Shown: positions 8,755 to 18,111, counted from the stretch's first letter. The stretch is DNA of 49,481 bases from Dyadobacter sp. CY261 (GCF_021440085.1 NZ_JAKCPW010000013.1:1-49481); one strand, 5' to 3'. Numbers and translations: made by a program. The notes: a model not told the origin generated them from the letters alone.

Positions 8755-9969
8755 CTAATTAATAGATAATTTGTTGCTTTTGTTGGCCAGGTCAATCGTC
8801 CTGTTGATTGCTTTATCCCCACTTTTATTTTTTAGTCCAAACGCTTTTCCCTGGCGTACGAATTTGAGGTTGGAAAGTGTATATTTCACACCGCCTTTTC
8901 TTGCTTCCTCATGACCATGCAGGAAATAGTAGTCGTACTTTTCCTTCTTCGTGTCGCGAATGATGGTAGCATTGTTAATCGTGAATGTCCCGTTAATGTC
9001 CTTAGTGTCATACTTTTCCATACTGCCGCTAGCGACATCAAAGGAAGCTCCGTAACACGCAGGATCGTCGTTCAGGTCTTTCCAGTTATTGATCGAAATA
9101 CTGATGTTATTCGGGCCGCATGTATTCTTGGTATAAATGGCGTAAAAGTTAGTGGTGGCGACTACTGGTCCCAGGTTATTTTTTGTTTCCAGATTGGTGA
9201 ATTTACAGTTAATATACTTACTCGTGCAATCATTTGGCTCGAAGGACAGCGCAGTCTGCGGCTTTACAACTTTTGACTGGTCTTTTTCTCCGGTTCCTTC
9301 GATGTAAATATTGCGGAAATCACCGTTCTCTATTCCCGTGATAAGCATACCCACGCGGCTGGCGTTCACAATAGTGGCTTTGTTGATGACAATATTTTTA
9401 CTTTGCTTGTTCCAATGCGTTCTGACGGTGAGGCCATCCCCGGAGTTCTTCGTAATGGTAGCATTCAGCACAGTCACTTTAGTTGGGGCGTACATCGCAA
9501 TGCCCGCGCCATAAGGGGAAGGCTTGTAGTCGGCATTCACCTTACTTCCCCTTAGATTGATCCCATCGATAAAAACGTCAGACACTGCCCAGGACACGAA
9601 CACCATGTAGCCGTTTGTTTTCATATCGGTGGGACAAACCAGCTCACTGCCTTTGGGGAAGTACAGTCTGTTTCCGGAATTGACGACCAAATGGCTCCGG
9701 TAACTCTTAAATGAATCGTCGATGCCAATGGTAAGCGCATACGGAGGGAATTTGACGTATTTGTTCTCCTTCAGAAATTTGTTGATATGCGGCGAATAAT
9801 TGAAGCCTTCGACGATTTTGCCGTTATTCAGACTTTTGAGGAATGGTTCGATCTCGACGCCATATTTAATGGTACTGTCTCGGATAACTTGCTGCTTATC
9901 TGCGCCGTAAGTATCTAAGATCGTGAAGAGAGTGAGTACAAAGCATGCGTACAATGAATACCTTTTCAT
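8755..9969 (-). CDS. secreted right-handed beta-helix protein
   Basis: The protein has about 404 residues with a clear signal peptide (MKRYSLYACFVLTLFTILDTYG). The rest reads as a beta helix: VFIDGINLRGSKV, VTVLNATITKNSGDGLTV, NIVINKATIVNAS and further turns of 20-25 residues, with stacked Asn and Gly, as in pectate-lyase-like and polysaccharide-modifying proteins. A TTG lies two codons upstream (9975), but the ATG at 9969 gives a normal signal peptide. It is the first gene of a two-gene minus-strand unit with the GT4 gene at 7648-8736. It is likely periplasmic or extracellular and acts on the EPS; whether as lyase, hydrolase, epimerase or structural protein is unknown. Confidence 0.7.
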   Translation of the reverse strand: MKRYSLYACFVLTLFTILDTYGADKQQVIRDSTIKYGVEIEPFLKSLNNGKIVEGFNYSPHINKFLKENKYVKFPPYALTIGIDDSFKSYRSHLVVNSGNRLYFPKGSELVCPTDMKTNGYMVFVSWAVSDVFIDGINLRGSKVNADYKPSPYGAGIAMYAPTKVTVLNATITKNSGDGLTVRTHWNKQSKNIVINKATIVNASRVGMLITGIENGDFRNIYIEGTGEKDQSKVVKPQTALSFEPNDCTSKYINCKFTNLETKNNLGPVVATTNFYAIYTKNTCGPNNISISINNWKDLNDDPACYGASFDVASGSMEKYDTKDINGTFTINNATIIRDTKKEKYDYYFLHGHEEARKGGVKYTLSNLKFVRQGKAFGLKNKSGDKAINRTIDLANKSNKLSIN

Positions 9970-10281
9970 AGTCAAAAAGCTTGAATTAGTGAAAAAAAAC
10001 CGTTTCCGAAATTGGCTTAGAGAAGGTTACTATAACCGAAAGAACGGAAATTTTTCTTTTGGTATTGCCGTTTTCCGGTGATAAAAGTCATCTCTAGGTG
10101 TTTATCCGTAATTTTCATGCCTTCACATCACCGATAATATCCAGCATTTGACCATGAACTGAAAAAATTTTAACATTCGTGTGGCATTTCGTAATTTCAG
10201 CGCCAGTGCTTCCCCGATGTTAATAATTTTTGGACTCTTTCGGTTTATTGCTGCTAGCGATAATAATAATATCACCTCACT
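9970..10281. other. 312-bp divergent intergenic region
   Basis: This AT-rich region separates the divergent beta-helix gene (minus) and GT4 gene (plus), so it must hold both promoters. I find no good TAnnTTTG element, no strong palindrome and no plausible coding sequence in it. Confidence 0.5.
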
Positions 10282-11415
10282 ATGAAAATTGCTTACACTA
10301 CTATCTACGATGCACAGGATATCCATAAATGGTCGGGATTGGGTTATATGATCGCAAATGCACTAGAGCGCCAGGGTAACGAAATCGATTTCATAGGAGG
10401 CCTGAAGTCGAGTCCTGCCATAGATATGTATCTGAAGAAGCTGTATTTCAAAATTCTTCGAAAGGATTTTGATTTCGGAAGAGAACCACATACGGCATCG
10501 GAATACGGGAAGCAAATCAAGGCGCTTTTAAAAGATGATACGGATATTATCTTTTCTCCGGGGACCATTCCTATTTCCTTGTTAGAAACCAACAAGCCGA
10601 AGGTTTTTTATACCGATGCTACGTTCGCGGGTATGATCGGATTTTATAAGGATTTTTCAAACCTTTCTTCCGAAACCATCAAACACGGCAATTTTCTGGA
10701 AAAAGCCGGGCTCGAGTCTGCCAGGCTGGCTATTTATTCTTCCGACTGGGCTGCGCAAAGCGCTATCAAACATTATGGTGTAAATCCGGAGAAAGTCAAA
10801 GTCGTTCCTTTCGGTGCGAACCTTGAATCCAGTCGTTCGCTGGATGATGTGAAACAAATGGTTTCGCGCAGACCTCAAAACGAATGCCACTTGTTGTTCT
10901 TAGCGGTGAACTGGGAGCGTAAGGGAGGAGATATAGCCGTAAAAATAGCCGGGAAACTGAATGAGGTGGGCATTAAGACGATCTTACATGTGGCGGGCAT
11001 AAAAGAGATCCCCATGGAAACCATACCATCATTTGTTGTTAACCACGGTTTCATCAGCAAATCAAATAAAGAAGGGCAGCAATTGATCAACAAGCTGCTG
11101 TCGACCAGTCATTTTTTGCTACTCCCGACTCGCGCTGATTGTACCCCGGTAGTTTTCTCAGAAGCGAATTCATTTGGCCTGCCTTGCATCACTACCAATG
11201 TAGGCGGGATTCCGACGATCATCAGGGACGATGTTAATGGAAAGACATTCCCGTTGGATGCGAGCGTAGAGAGCTATGCAGGTTACATTCAATCGGTATT
11301 CGAAGACAAGAAGCGTTATGCTGATTCCGCCGCTTCCTCCTTTCATGAATACGAAAGCAGGCTCAATTGGGATATTGCCGGCAAAACGATTAATGATTTA
11401 ATGAAGGATCTTTAA
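10282..11415 (+). CDS. family 4 glycosyltransferase
   Basis: The protein has 377 residues with a GT-B fold. It begins with MKIAYTTIYDAQDIHKWSG, an acceptor-side loop seen in GT4 proteins. LLFLAVNWERKGGDIAVKIA starts the donor-binding domain. The C-terminal signature is CTPVVFSEANSFGLPCITTN, then GGIPTII and DVNGKTFP. It stands alone on the plus strand between two minus-strand units and ends 52 bases before the convergent glycosyltransferase gene at 11468. It probably adds one sugar of the EPS repeat. Donor and acceptor cannot be predicted. Confidence 0.88.
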   Translation: MKIAYTTIYDAQDIHKWSGLGYMIANALERQGNEIDFIGGLKSSPAIDMYLKKLYFKILRKDFDFGREPHTASEYGKQIKALLKDDTDIIFSPGTIPISLLETNKPKVFYTDATFAGMIGFYKDFSNLSSETIKHGNFLEKAGLESARLAIYSSDWAAQSAIKHYGVNPEKVKVVPFGANLESSRSLDDVKQMVSRRPQNECHLLFLAVNWERKGGDIAVKIAGKLNEVGIKTILHVAGIKEIPMETIPSFVVNHGFISKSNKEGQQLINKLLSTSHFLLLPTRADCTPVVFSEANSFGLPCITTNVGGIPTIIRDDVNGKTFPLDASVESYAGYIQSVFEDKKRYADSAASSFHEYESRLNWDIAGKTINDLMKDL

Positions 11416-11467
11416 CGCCCGGGCAGGTAACGTCAAATATGCCGGGATAATTTTGCGTTTCGTTGCT

Positions 11468-12616
11468 TCAAACGGTTTGATTGAGCTGTTGCGTAAGATT
11501 TGCGGGGCTCATGTAATGATACTTCAGTTTTCTGATGTTATCGGTGAAACGTCGGTACTGGTCATCAAAATAGCTGTCTCCACGTTCAATGAGTGATATA
11601 ATATGTTCATTAAGTTCCTCGGCAGTGTCAAAAGCCCGTCCGATCTCACCCGTTATCGTCACGTAATGATCGAAGTAATCGTTCCGTACATACAGCAGCG
11701 GTATTTCCATGTTAATGGCATCCCAAAATGCACCGCTCGAGCACATGGAATAGTCCCTGTTATCGTAGTAAAAAACGCAGTAATCCGAGTTGCTCACCAC
11801 TGTTTCCAGCTCTTTGCGACTGTACGAACCAAAATCCTTTTTGTAATTGACGAAATCGTTCAGGTACGGAACCATGTTTTTATAAACCCGTCCTCCAACA
11901 ATAAATTTGCATTTCTGGGTTAACCCAAGTTGCGACGCTTTTAATGCTGCCATGAACAGATATTGCGAATTCTTGAAAATTGACGCAACCCCCAGAGAGG
12001 AGAAGGTAATGGTTTCGTTTGGCGAAAACTTCTCCGGTCGTCGGGAAAAGGGATAAGGATGGTCGAGGATGATCGTATTCTGGTCCGTAAATGACGGCAG
12101 CACCTTTAAAAGGTTATCGTAAATGCTTTTCCCCAGAATAATGTAACTTAGGTTTGGGCGCTGTGTGGTGAGTGCTTTTAACAAAAACCATCCCCAAATT
12201 TTATTTAGAAAATGCTTATTGAATTTTAGGGATTCCAGCTCACCGTGCATCACTACCGAAATTTTTTGATCAGTAGGTGCAAATTTTTTCAAAAGAAAAT
12301 GAGCAAAGGGATGTATAAGAAGTACATATATCTGAGTCACCGTCCTACCTTTTGCCGAGCGGATTACTCCTAATAGCGCCTTGAACTGGTAATATGCACG
12401 AATAAACTCCCGAAGTCCACCTCTCTTGTCATACACGTAGATAGCATTCGACTCAATTCCCGGAGCCGACCGGGATAAAATGACCTTCCCGTGGTTCTTT
12501 TCAGCAAAGAAAGCGATCGGCGTGCCGGGGTTATTTTGCCGTAACAGTTCTATAAACGATTTATTGAACTGTTCGTGCTGAACGTAAATCGAGGAAATAT
12601 CCGCAACATAAATCAT
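11468..12616 (-). CDS. putative GT-B fold glycosyltransferase
   Basis: The protein has 382 residues without membrane segments. The pattern resembles a diverged GT-B enzyme: an N-terminal Rossmann-like half (IYVADISSIYVQHEQFN, KISVVMHGELESLKF), a linker, then a second half starting at ITFSSLGVASIFKNSQYLF with KCKFIVGGRVYKN and a donor-site-like stretch CSSGAFWDAINMEIPLLYV, where a Glu or Asp would contact the sugar nucleotide. It is the last gene of the minus-strand operon wza-wzz-GT2-wzy, 14 bases after wzy. The glycosyltransferase call rests on fold-like features and context. It could also be a capsule-type transferase or a partner protein. Confidence 0.6.
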   Translation of the reverse strand: MIYVADISSIYVQHEQFNKSFIELLRQNNPGTPIAFFAEKNHGKVILSRSAPGIESNAIYVYDKRGGLREFIRAYYQFKALLGVIRSAKGRTVTQIYVLLIHPFAHFLLKKFAPTDQKISVVMHGELESLKFNKHFLNKIWGWFLLKALTTQRPNLSYIILGKSIYDNLLKVLPSFTDQNTIILDHPYPFSRRPEKFSPNETITFSSLGVASIFKNSQYLFMAALKASQLGLTQKCKFIVGGRVYKNMVPYLNDFVNYKKDFGSYSRKELETVVSNSDYCVFYYDNRDYSMCSSGAFWDAINMEIPLLYVRNDYFDHYVTITGEIGRAFDTAEELNEHIISLIERGDSYFDDQYRRFTDNIRKLKYHYMSPANLTQQLNQTV

Positions 12617-12630
12617 CCTGAAAGTATCGC

Positions 12631-13713
12631 TTATGAATCAAAAATTGTCCGGTACGGGATCAACGACCCGTCTTCACTACCTGAAAGCGTCGTGTAAAAC
12701 TTGAAAAATGAAAAAGCAACTATTATCGAAATGATAATGATTTTTTGTGTCCTGTTGGCAAGTGAATATGCCATGGGTATAATCAGGATCTGGCAAATGT
12801 CGTAAGGTCGGGCTAGGCGGCTGAAAACAAGGTTAATAGGTGTAAAAATAATATACATGATAATTCCCGTGATGTAGATATTGAATATGCCGTTATAATG
12901 ACTGTTCCCATCCGACTTATAGTTTACAAAACCGATGCAAATCATCAGGAACAGAAAACGACCGGATAGTCCTTTCAATAGCGCAACATATGGATTATCA
13001 GCCCGTACCGCGATGAGGCCCATCTCCATGTAGTGCTCCGTTTTATGCGCTGAAATGAGCGGTCCGAGGGTGATAATAAGCCTTTCGGACATCAATACAC
13101 AAAATATAACCCCGATGAGCACAACGACCACCTTAACCGTGTTCCATTTAAACGTATAGAGAAAGTATGCAGGCAGGAACATGACAGCCGAGTTGTGGAT
13201 TAACGCCGCCGTTAGTACTGTCGCAAAAAACTTGAAAGGGGATCTTTCCGTGATAAATATGATGGAAAAGAATGTCAACGCAATGGACAAGTCTTGCCTT
13301 ACGCCGAAACCACTGCCCACCACGCTGTAAGATATCAATAGAAACAGCGAAAATAATGGGAAAGGGCTCAGTTTATATAGGCTGGTATACGTAAAGAAAA
13401 CGATGAAGGAGGCGCAGAAAAATAGAAATGGTGTTTCGTCTGTATTGGTAAGGGCCTTGACAGTCCGGACAAGCACCTCATATCCGATCTCCATGCCCGA
13501 CAATCCCCAAATCCTTTGCTCGATCGTTTTATAATAGTAGTGGTATTGCGGCCAGTCAGTGCCTGTTTCCCACCTTATTCCCGCGAACACGATCATGGTC
13601 AGACCCAAAATGCCCATCAAAAAAAGTATAACGCTTTTTCTCCTCCCCGACACAAATACATTGAAGGTCGAAAAAAGAAAGAAAATAGAGTATATAACAA
13701 GATAAATGGCCAT
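12631..13713 (-). CDS. EpsG-family polysaccharide polymerase (Wzy)
   Basis: The protein has 360 residues and about ten predicted membrane helices. The EpsG hallmark is near residues 46-62: FAGIRWETGTDWPQYHYYY, the G-x-R-x-x-x-G-x-D-x-x-x-Y pattern in the first periplasmic loop. A further GFGVRQDLSIAL motif follows near residue 135. EpsG-type Wzy proteins polymerise undecaprenyl-linked repeat units in the periplasm. It lies between the GT2 gene (78 bases upstream) and the terminal GT-B gene (14 bases downstream). With the flippase at 211 and wza/wzz it completes a Wzx/Wzy-type export route. Confidence 0.85.
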   Translation of the reverse strand: MAIYLVIYSIFFLFSTFNVFVSGRRKSVILFLMGILGLTMIVFAGIRWETGTDWPQYHYYYKTIEQRIWGLSGMEIGYEVLVRTVKALTNTDETPFLFFCASFIVFFTYTSLYKLSPFPLFSLFLLISYSVVGSGFGVRQDLSIALTFFSIIFITERSPFKFFATVLTAALIHNSAVMFLPAYFLYTFKWNTVKVVVVLIGVIFCVLMSERLIITLGPLISAHKTEHYMEMGLIAVRADNPYVALLKGLSGRFLFLMICIGFVNYKSDGNSHYNGIFNIYITGIIMYIIFTPINLVFSRLARPYDICQILIIPMAYSLANRTQKIIIISIIVAFSFFKFYTTLSGSEDGSLIPYRTIFDS

Positions 13714-13791
13714 TGTTTCTTTTCCTTGGCTTGTGCGTGCTTTTAAGTCGTTGCCGATGCAATCGAGATGCTGTCAGCCATCAGGGAATTA

Positions 13792-14592
13792 TTAATTTTT
13801 TAGAATTCCTCGTATTCTGTTTTTCCATTCTACGCCGAAGGCTTTGATAATAAGGTCGATAACTAGCAGCTTGAACGCGGAAACGTGCCATGAAAATGGC
13901 GGTATGGAACGGTACATCTTGTTTTTGATCTGGGCTTTTCGTGTATCCCGCAGCAAATCTATTTTGCTTGCTGTAAAACTTATGCCGTCTGCCCGCATTT
14001 TGGCAATCATCACCGGGAAAAAGGTAGCTTCATGATCTTTCAAGTGCCTGAGCAAAAAGTCATAATCACCTGCGATCCTGAAATTCTTATCAAAGCACCC
14101 GTTCACGAAAAGCTTTCGGGAGTGGAAGGTTGCCTGATGCGGAATACACATCGCCACCTCCCTGAACCGTTTTTTTAGCGATCCCCATTCAGCTCCGTAG
14201 GTTTTCTCCGATTGATCCGGATATATAAAGCCAACCTGCCCATATGCGATCTGGTGAGTTGAATTGCGAAGATAGGGTACGGCCTCCTCAATCACCGTAG
14301 GGCTTAAAAGGTAATCATCGGAGTGAATAAATAGCAGCCAATCTCCGCTGGAAGCTCTGACCCCCTTATTCATTGCATCGTAAATGCCACTATCGGGCTC
14401 AGAAACCCAGAAAGAAATCTGATCCTGGTATTTTTTTATGATTTCAATCGTCCTATCCGTAGAGTTGCCATCAATTATAAGATATTCTATATTTTGATAG
14501 CTTTGATTTACGATGCTCTTGATTGTGTGTTCAATGTGCTGTTCTCCATTCCGAACAACTGTAATGATGGATATCTTAGGGGAAAGATTCAT
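13792..14592 (-). CDS. family 2 glycosyltransferase (WcaE-like)
   Basis: The protein has 266 residues with a GT-A fold. KISIITVVRNGEQHIEHTI is the first strand and helix, IDGNSTDRT the nucleotide-binding loop, EPDSGIYDAMNKGV the WcaE-type motif and FIHSDDYLL the acidic metal-binding pair near residue 100. HQATFHSRKLF and IAGDYDFLLR form the acceptor part. It is similar along its whole N-terminal half to the GT2 at 1491-2261, so the locus carries two paralogues that probably act on different linkages. It is the third gene of the wza-led operon, about 55 bases after wzz. Confidence 0.9.
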   Translation of the reverse strand: MNLSPKISIITVVRNGEQHIEHTIKSIVNQSYQNIEYLIIDGNSTDRTIEIIKKYQDQISFWVSEPDSGIYDAMNKGVRASSGDWLLFIHSDDYLLSPTVIEEAVPYLRNSTHQIAYGQVGFIYPDQSEKTYGAEWGSLKKRFREVAMCIPHQATFHSRKLFVNGCFDKNFRIAGDYDFLLRHLKDHEATFFPVMIAKMRADGISFTASKIDLLRDTRKAQIKNKMYRSIPPFSWHVSAFKLLVIDLIIKAFGVEWKNRIRGILKN

Positions 14593-14647
14593 TGGATCTG
14601 ATTGCTCGTTTCATTTCTTTGGCGACGGGCTTGTATTCAAAGCTCGC

Positions 14648-15709
14648 CTAGATATCCGCCAATAACTTCAAATGAAATTTTTCCTTGAAGAAAACAATGT
14701 AGAACATAGTAAGCACCGCACCAATGACACCAAAAATAAATCCGATCGTAAGACGTTTTGGGCTACTTCTGGAAGTAGGAACTTTCGTCGGTTCGAGTAC
14801 CTTAAAAACAGGTCTTTCTTCTTTCACTTTGATCCTCGCCTGTTCAAGTTTCACAATCAGATCGGAATATATGGATTGCGCAAGGGTATATTCGGCCTGT
14901 AAACGTTGTTCTTCGATCCTGGCCACATTTAAATAAGCGCTCCTGTTGTGATCGCGATAGCTTTGTAGCGCATATTCCGCATTTTGCTGGCGTTTTTTAG
15001 CCTCGGTGACCCTACTTTCCAGAAAAATTGCCTGCTCGCTAGTTTTGGATGTGCGGTAATCTTCGACATAGTTGACGAGGTAGTTTTTACTTGCTTCCAC
15101 AACTATCGCGGCAACAACCGGATCGGTTAACTCACTTTCCAAGGTTATAATGCCATTCTTGCTATCGACGTTTGTTCGCACGAGGCCTATTGCACCAGAG
15201 ATACGGCTTTGTTCCTGAGTCGACAGGGACATAATACCGGGCGAAGGGATTGATACAGGAGGTCCTGATTTTGTTGGAGGACTTGACTTAAAAATGGATG
15301 TCAACTTAGATAGAAGACTTACGGAGGTGTCACGTGCCATGTATTCTTTCAGGGATTCGTATTTCCTTCCGTTCACGTCAGTAATTTTTTCTTTCAGGAG
15401 ATACTGGCCGAAAGGTGTACTGCTAAGAATGTTTGGGTACAGTTCGGGAACGAGTTTCTCCGCGCCGGTCCTATCACTTCCCATGGCCATGCTGAAAAAC
15501 GAGTTATCGTTCCCCATGCTATATTCAGGCAGCAGGATAGTTTGCGCCGTGTATTTTTTGGTCACAGAAAAGCTGAAAGCGATACCAAGGATTCCACACA
15601 CAACCGCTGAACCGATCACGAGCAAAATGTACTTTTTTGCGAATCTGATCAGGTCTTTCAGGCTGACCTCGAGTGGATCTTTGTTAGGTATACTGAGATG
15701 ATCAGTCAT
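14648..15709 (-). CDS. Wzz-type chain-length determinant (polysaccharide co-polymerase)
   Basis: The protein has 353 residues with two membrane helices, one near residues 32-52 (ILLVIGSAVVCGILGIAFSF) and one near residues 322-342 (LTIGFIFGVIGAVLTMFYIV), enclosing a periplasmic coiled-coil-rich domain with KKRQQNAEYALQSYRDHNR. This is the Wzz topology. The proline-rich stretch before the second helix (LEPTKVPTSRSSPKR) corresponds to the conserved Wzz motif. There is no C-terminal kinase domain, so this is a stand-alone Wzz and not a Wzc. Its start lies two bases after the wza stop, so the two are co-transcribed and probably coupled. It sets EPS chain length together with the EpsG-type polymerase. 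Confidence 0.88.
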   Translation of the reverse strand: MTDHLSIPNKDPLEVSLKDLIRFAKKYILLVIGSAVVCGILGIAFSFSVTKKYTAQTILLPEYSMGNDNSFFSMAMGSDRTGAEKLVPELYPNILSSTPFGQYLLKEKITDVNGRKYESLKEYMARDTSVSLLSKLTSIFKSSPPTKSGPPVSIPSPGIMSLSTQEQSRISGAIGLVRTNVDSKNGIITLESELTDPVVAAIVVEASKNYLVNYVEDYRTSKTSEQAIFLESRVTEAKKRQQNAEYALQSYRDHNRSAYLNVARIEEQRLQAEYTLAQSIYSDLIVKLEQARIKVKEERPVFKVLEPTKVPTSRSSPKRLTIGFIFGVIGAVLTMFYIVFFKEKFHLKLLADI

Positions 15710-15711
15710 AG

Positions 15712-18111
15712 TTACAGTATGCGTATTAAAGCAATGGCCAGAGTTGAGAACAAAGAGATGATTGCCAATCTTTCGCCGCGCGACATAGGTTGATCATTTC
15801 TCGGTTCTTTAATCGGAATCGTTATCACTGATCCCGGTTCGACCTTTGGATAGGATTTAAAAAACAAGAATTTGGTAGTACGATGTGTTCTTCCGTTGGG
15901 ATAGGAAACATACGTTCTGCTCTTCCGGGCTCTTTCCGTAAATCCACCGGCCTGGGAAATATATTCTTTAAATGAAAAGTTCTTATCAAAGTTGACAAGC
16001 GATGGATTGTAAATCCCTCCCTGAATGCGGATCATTTCCGATTTTTTTGGCACTACGAGCGTATCGCCATCGGCGAGGAGCAGGTTTGCTGGAATGGCTG
16101 GTTTGTCAAGGATTGCCTTAAGATCAAGCGCAACCAGCTCTCTGTTCCGGTAAAATCTCGCTCCGTCAATGTAAGCTTCTTTCCTCATTCCACCTACTTT
16201 TGGAAACAAATCAGAGATTCGCTCAAAGTTGTTACGGATCGTATAAGTTCCCGGGTAGAGGACCTCGCCCACCACTGTTACCGTTTTCTGTTGCTCATAA
16301 CGTGGGGATTTTCTTATCAGGATGATATCATAAGGCAGCAACTTGAACTTCTGATCCTCTTCGTTCAAGACCAGGTTATCGCTTACATTCAGTGTGAAGA
16401 TCCTTACATTCTGATTGTCGGGCAAACCGATTGTGTCATTTTTGACCCGGCGCGACACCTCGATGCGATAAGGAACTCCGCCCTCCGTATATCCGCCCGC
16501 CTGAAAAATAACGTCGGCGATGGTAATGTCCTTATAGTAATAATATGCCCCCGGGTTGATAACTGAGCCACCGACCGACAAATACGTAAATTCCCGGAGG
16601 TCTTCAACTGATTTAATAGTGAGGATGTCGCCAGCCAGAAGTTGTATATCCGGAATTTCCCCGTTCAACAATTTCCGGAGATCGATTGCCACCAGGCCTG
16701 TTTGCGTATCACCGCTGGCTCTTTCCAGCAACGCACGGTTCAGGAATGCTCTGGGGCCAATTCCCTGTGCGATAGTGATGAGGTCTTTGACGCTTTTCGT
16801 TCTTTCATCAAGAGGATATATGCCAGGACGAGTCACAGATCCTCTTATCTCGACTTGGTTAGCGACAACATCCAGTATCCTTTTCACTCTGAACAAGTCG
16901 CCGTTCTTAGGCTGAAAAGACGCTATCTGTGTGGAATCAATAGACCCTATTATAAAGTTATTACCTGTGTTGCGCTGATATTGAATGAGGTCCGTGAATG
17001 CATCGGGTGTAAAGCCACCTGCATAGCGCAAAATGTCTTTCAACGTTTCATTACCTGTTGCTTCAAAGATGCCCGTCTTTTTGACCTCTCCTGATAATTC
17101 TATTTTCCTCTCATATGGACGGATCAGAATGATGTCCTGATCTTGCAGCGCAATATTGTCCTGCATATCGGCATCAATAAGGAAACGATATAAGTCGATT
17201 TTTTTGATGGTCTTGTTATTCCTGATAACCTCGATGTTTCGATATGAACCGTTTCTGCCGGGGCCGCCTGAAACATACAATGCGTTGAAGGCAGTCGCTA
17301 AGGAAGAAACCGTATAGGTCCCTGGTCTGGCAGCTTCTCCCACAATCATTACCCGAATACTACGGACATTTCCCAGCGTAATGGTGGAATAGGTGCCCGA
17401 GCCGGGTCGGTTGAGTGTGGAATAGGCTTGTCTTAATCTGTTGACAATACGCTCATTTGCCTGCTCAATAGTAAGCCCATTGACAAATACTGGCGCGAGG
17501 TTAAGCATTTTGACTGTTCCTTCAGGACTAACTTTCATCCTGAAATTCTCCACAGCATTACCGTAAATATCAACGACAAGCTCATCATCCGGGCCTAAAA
17601 CATAATTCTTGGGTGTGGGAATTCTAAGATTAGGTTCGAACGTAACGGTCGATCTACGAAAAAACGAGGAACCGAAAGTCCGGCTCAGAGCCCTGGACCT
17701 TGCGCGCCTCGCAGAAGTAGAGTCATTTTCATTATTGGTTTCTTCGTCGAGCTCATCCAAATCATCCTGTTCCCTTGTTTCGTCGATTTCATCGCGGTTA
17801 GGGTCGTTTTGCGTATTATTTTTTGCGGCCGATTGTTGTAAACGTCTCCGAATAGCAGAAATATCGTCCAGGGTATATCCTTTCTGTAGAGCGGCTCTTT
17901 CTATATCCATATCGGACATGCCAGCGCCCTTGGCCTGGTTGTAAAATTCGACAGCTTGTGAATTGCTGATCGTAGAGGGGTCTATCTGTGGTTGCGTCGC
18001 CGGGGCGGTTTGCGGAGCAGTATTTTGTGTAAAACCTTGAAAACTAAAAAGTGTTAGAAATACAATGTAAATGCCAACAATGTGTTTTCTTGTCATAGGT
18101 GGATAATGCAT
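15712..18111 (-). CDS. SLBB-domain polysaccharide export protein (Wza family)
   Basis: The protein has 799 residues, about twice the length of E. coli Wza. A signal peptide (IVGIYIVFLTLFSFQGFTQ) has no lipobox Cys. Residues about 100-150 form a very acidic then Arg-rich low-complexity linker. The polysaccharide export domain starts at YVLGPDDELVVDIYGN (residues 170-185). It is followed by about six SLBB-like repeats (VMIVGEAARPGTYTV, IELSGEVKKTGIFEA, VEIRGSVTRPGIYPL, LSVGGSVINPGAYYY, VTVVGEVLYPGTYTI, IRIQGGIYNPSLVNF). A hydrophobic C-terminal helix (LAIISLFSTLAIALIRIL) could cross the outer membrane as in Wza. It heads the operon. The ATG at 18096 is an alternative start and gives a more normal signal peptide. 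Confidence 0.9.
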   Translation of the reverse strand: MHYPPMTRKHIVGIYIVFLTLFSFQGFTQNTAPQTAPATQPQIDPSTISNSQAVEFYNQAKGAGMSDMDIERAALQKGYTLDDISAIRRRLQQSAAKNNTQNDPNRDEIDETREQDDLDELDEETNNENDSTSARRARSRALSRTFGSSFFRRSTVTFEPNLRIPTPKNYVLGPDDELVVDIYGNAVENFRMKVSPEGTVKMLNLAPVFVNGLTIEQANERIVNRLRQAYSTLNRPGSGTYSTITLGNVRSIRVMIVGEAARPGTYTVSSLATAFNALYVSGGPGRNGSYRNIEVIRNNKTIKKIDLYRFLIDADMQDNIALQDQDIILIRPYERKIELSGEVKKTGIFEATGNETLKDILRYAGGFTPDAFTDLIQYQRNTGNNFIIGSIDSTQIASFQPKNGDLFRVKRILDVVANQVEIRGSVTRPGIYPLDERTKSVKDLITIAQGIGPRAFLNRALLERASGDTQTGLVAIDLRKLLNGEIPDIQLLAGDILTIKSVEDLREFTYLSVGGSVINPGAYYYYKDITIADVIFQAGGYTEGGVPYRIEVSRRVKNDTIGLPDNQNVRIFTLNVSDNLVLNEEDQKFKLLPYDIILIRKSPRYEQQKTVTVVGEVLYPGTYTIRNNFERISDLFPKVGGMRKEAYIDGARFYRNRELVALDLKAILDKPAIPANLLLADGDTLVVPKKSEMIRIQGGIYNPSLVNFDKNFSFKEYISQAGGFTERARKSRTYVSYPNGRTHRTTKFLFFKSYPKVEPGSVITIPIKEPRNDQPMSRGERLAIISLFSTLAIALIRIL

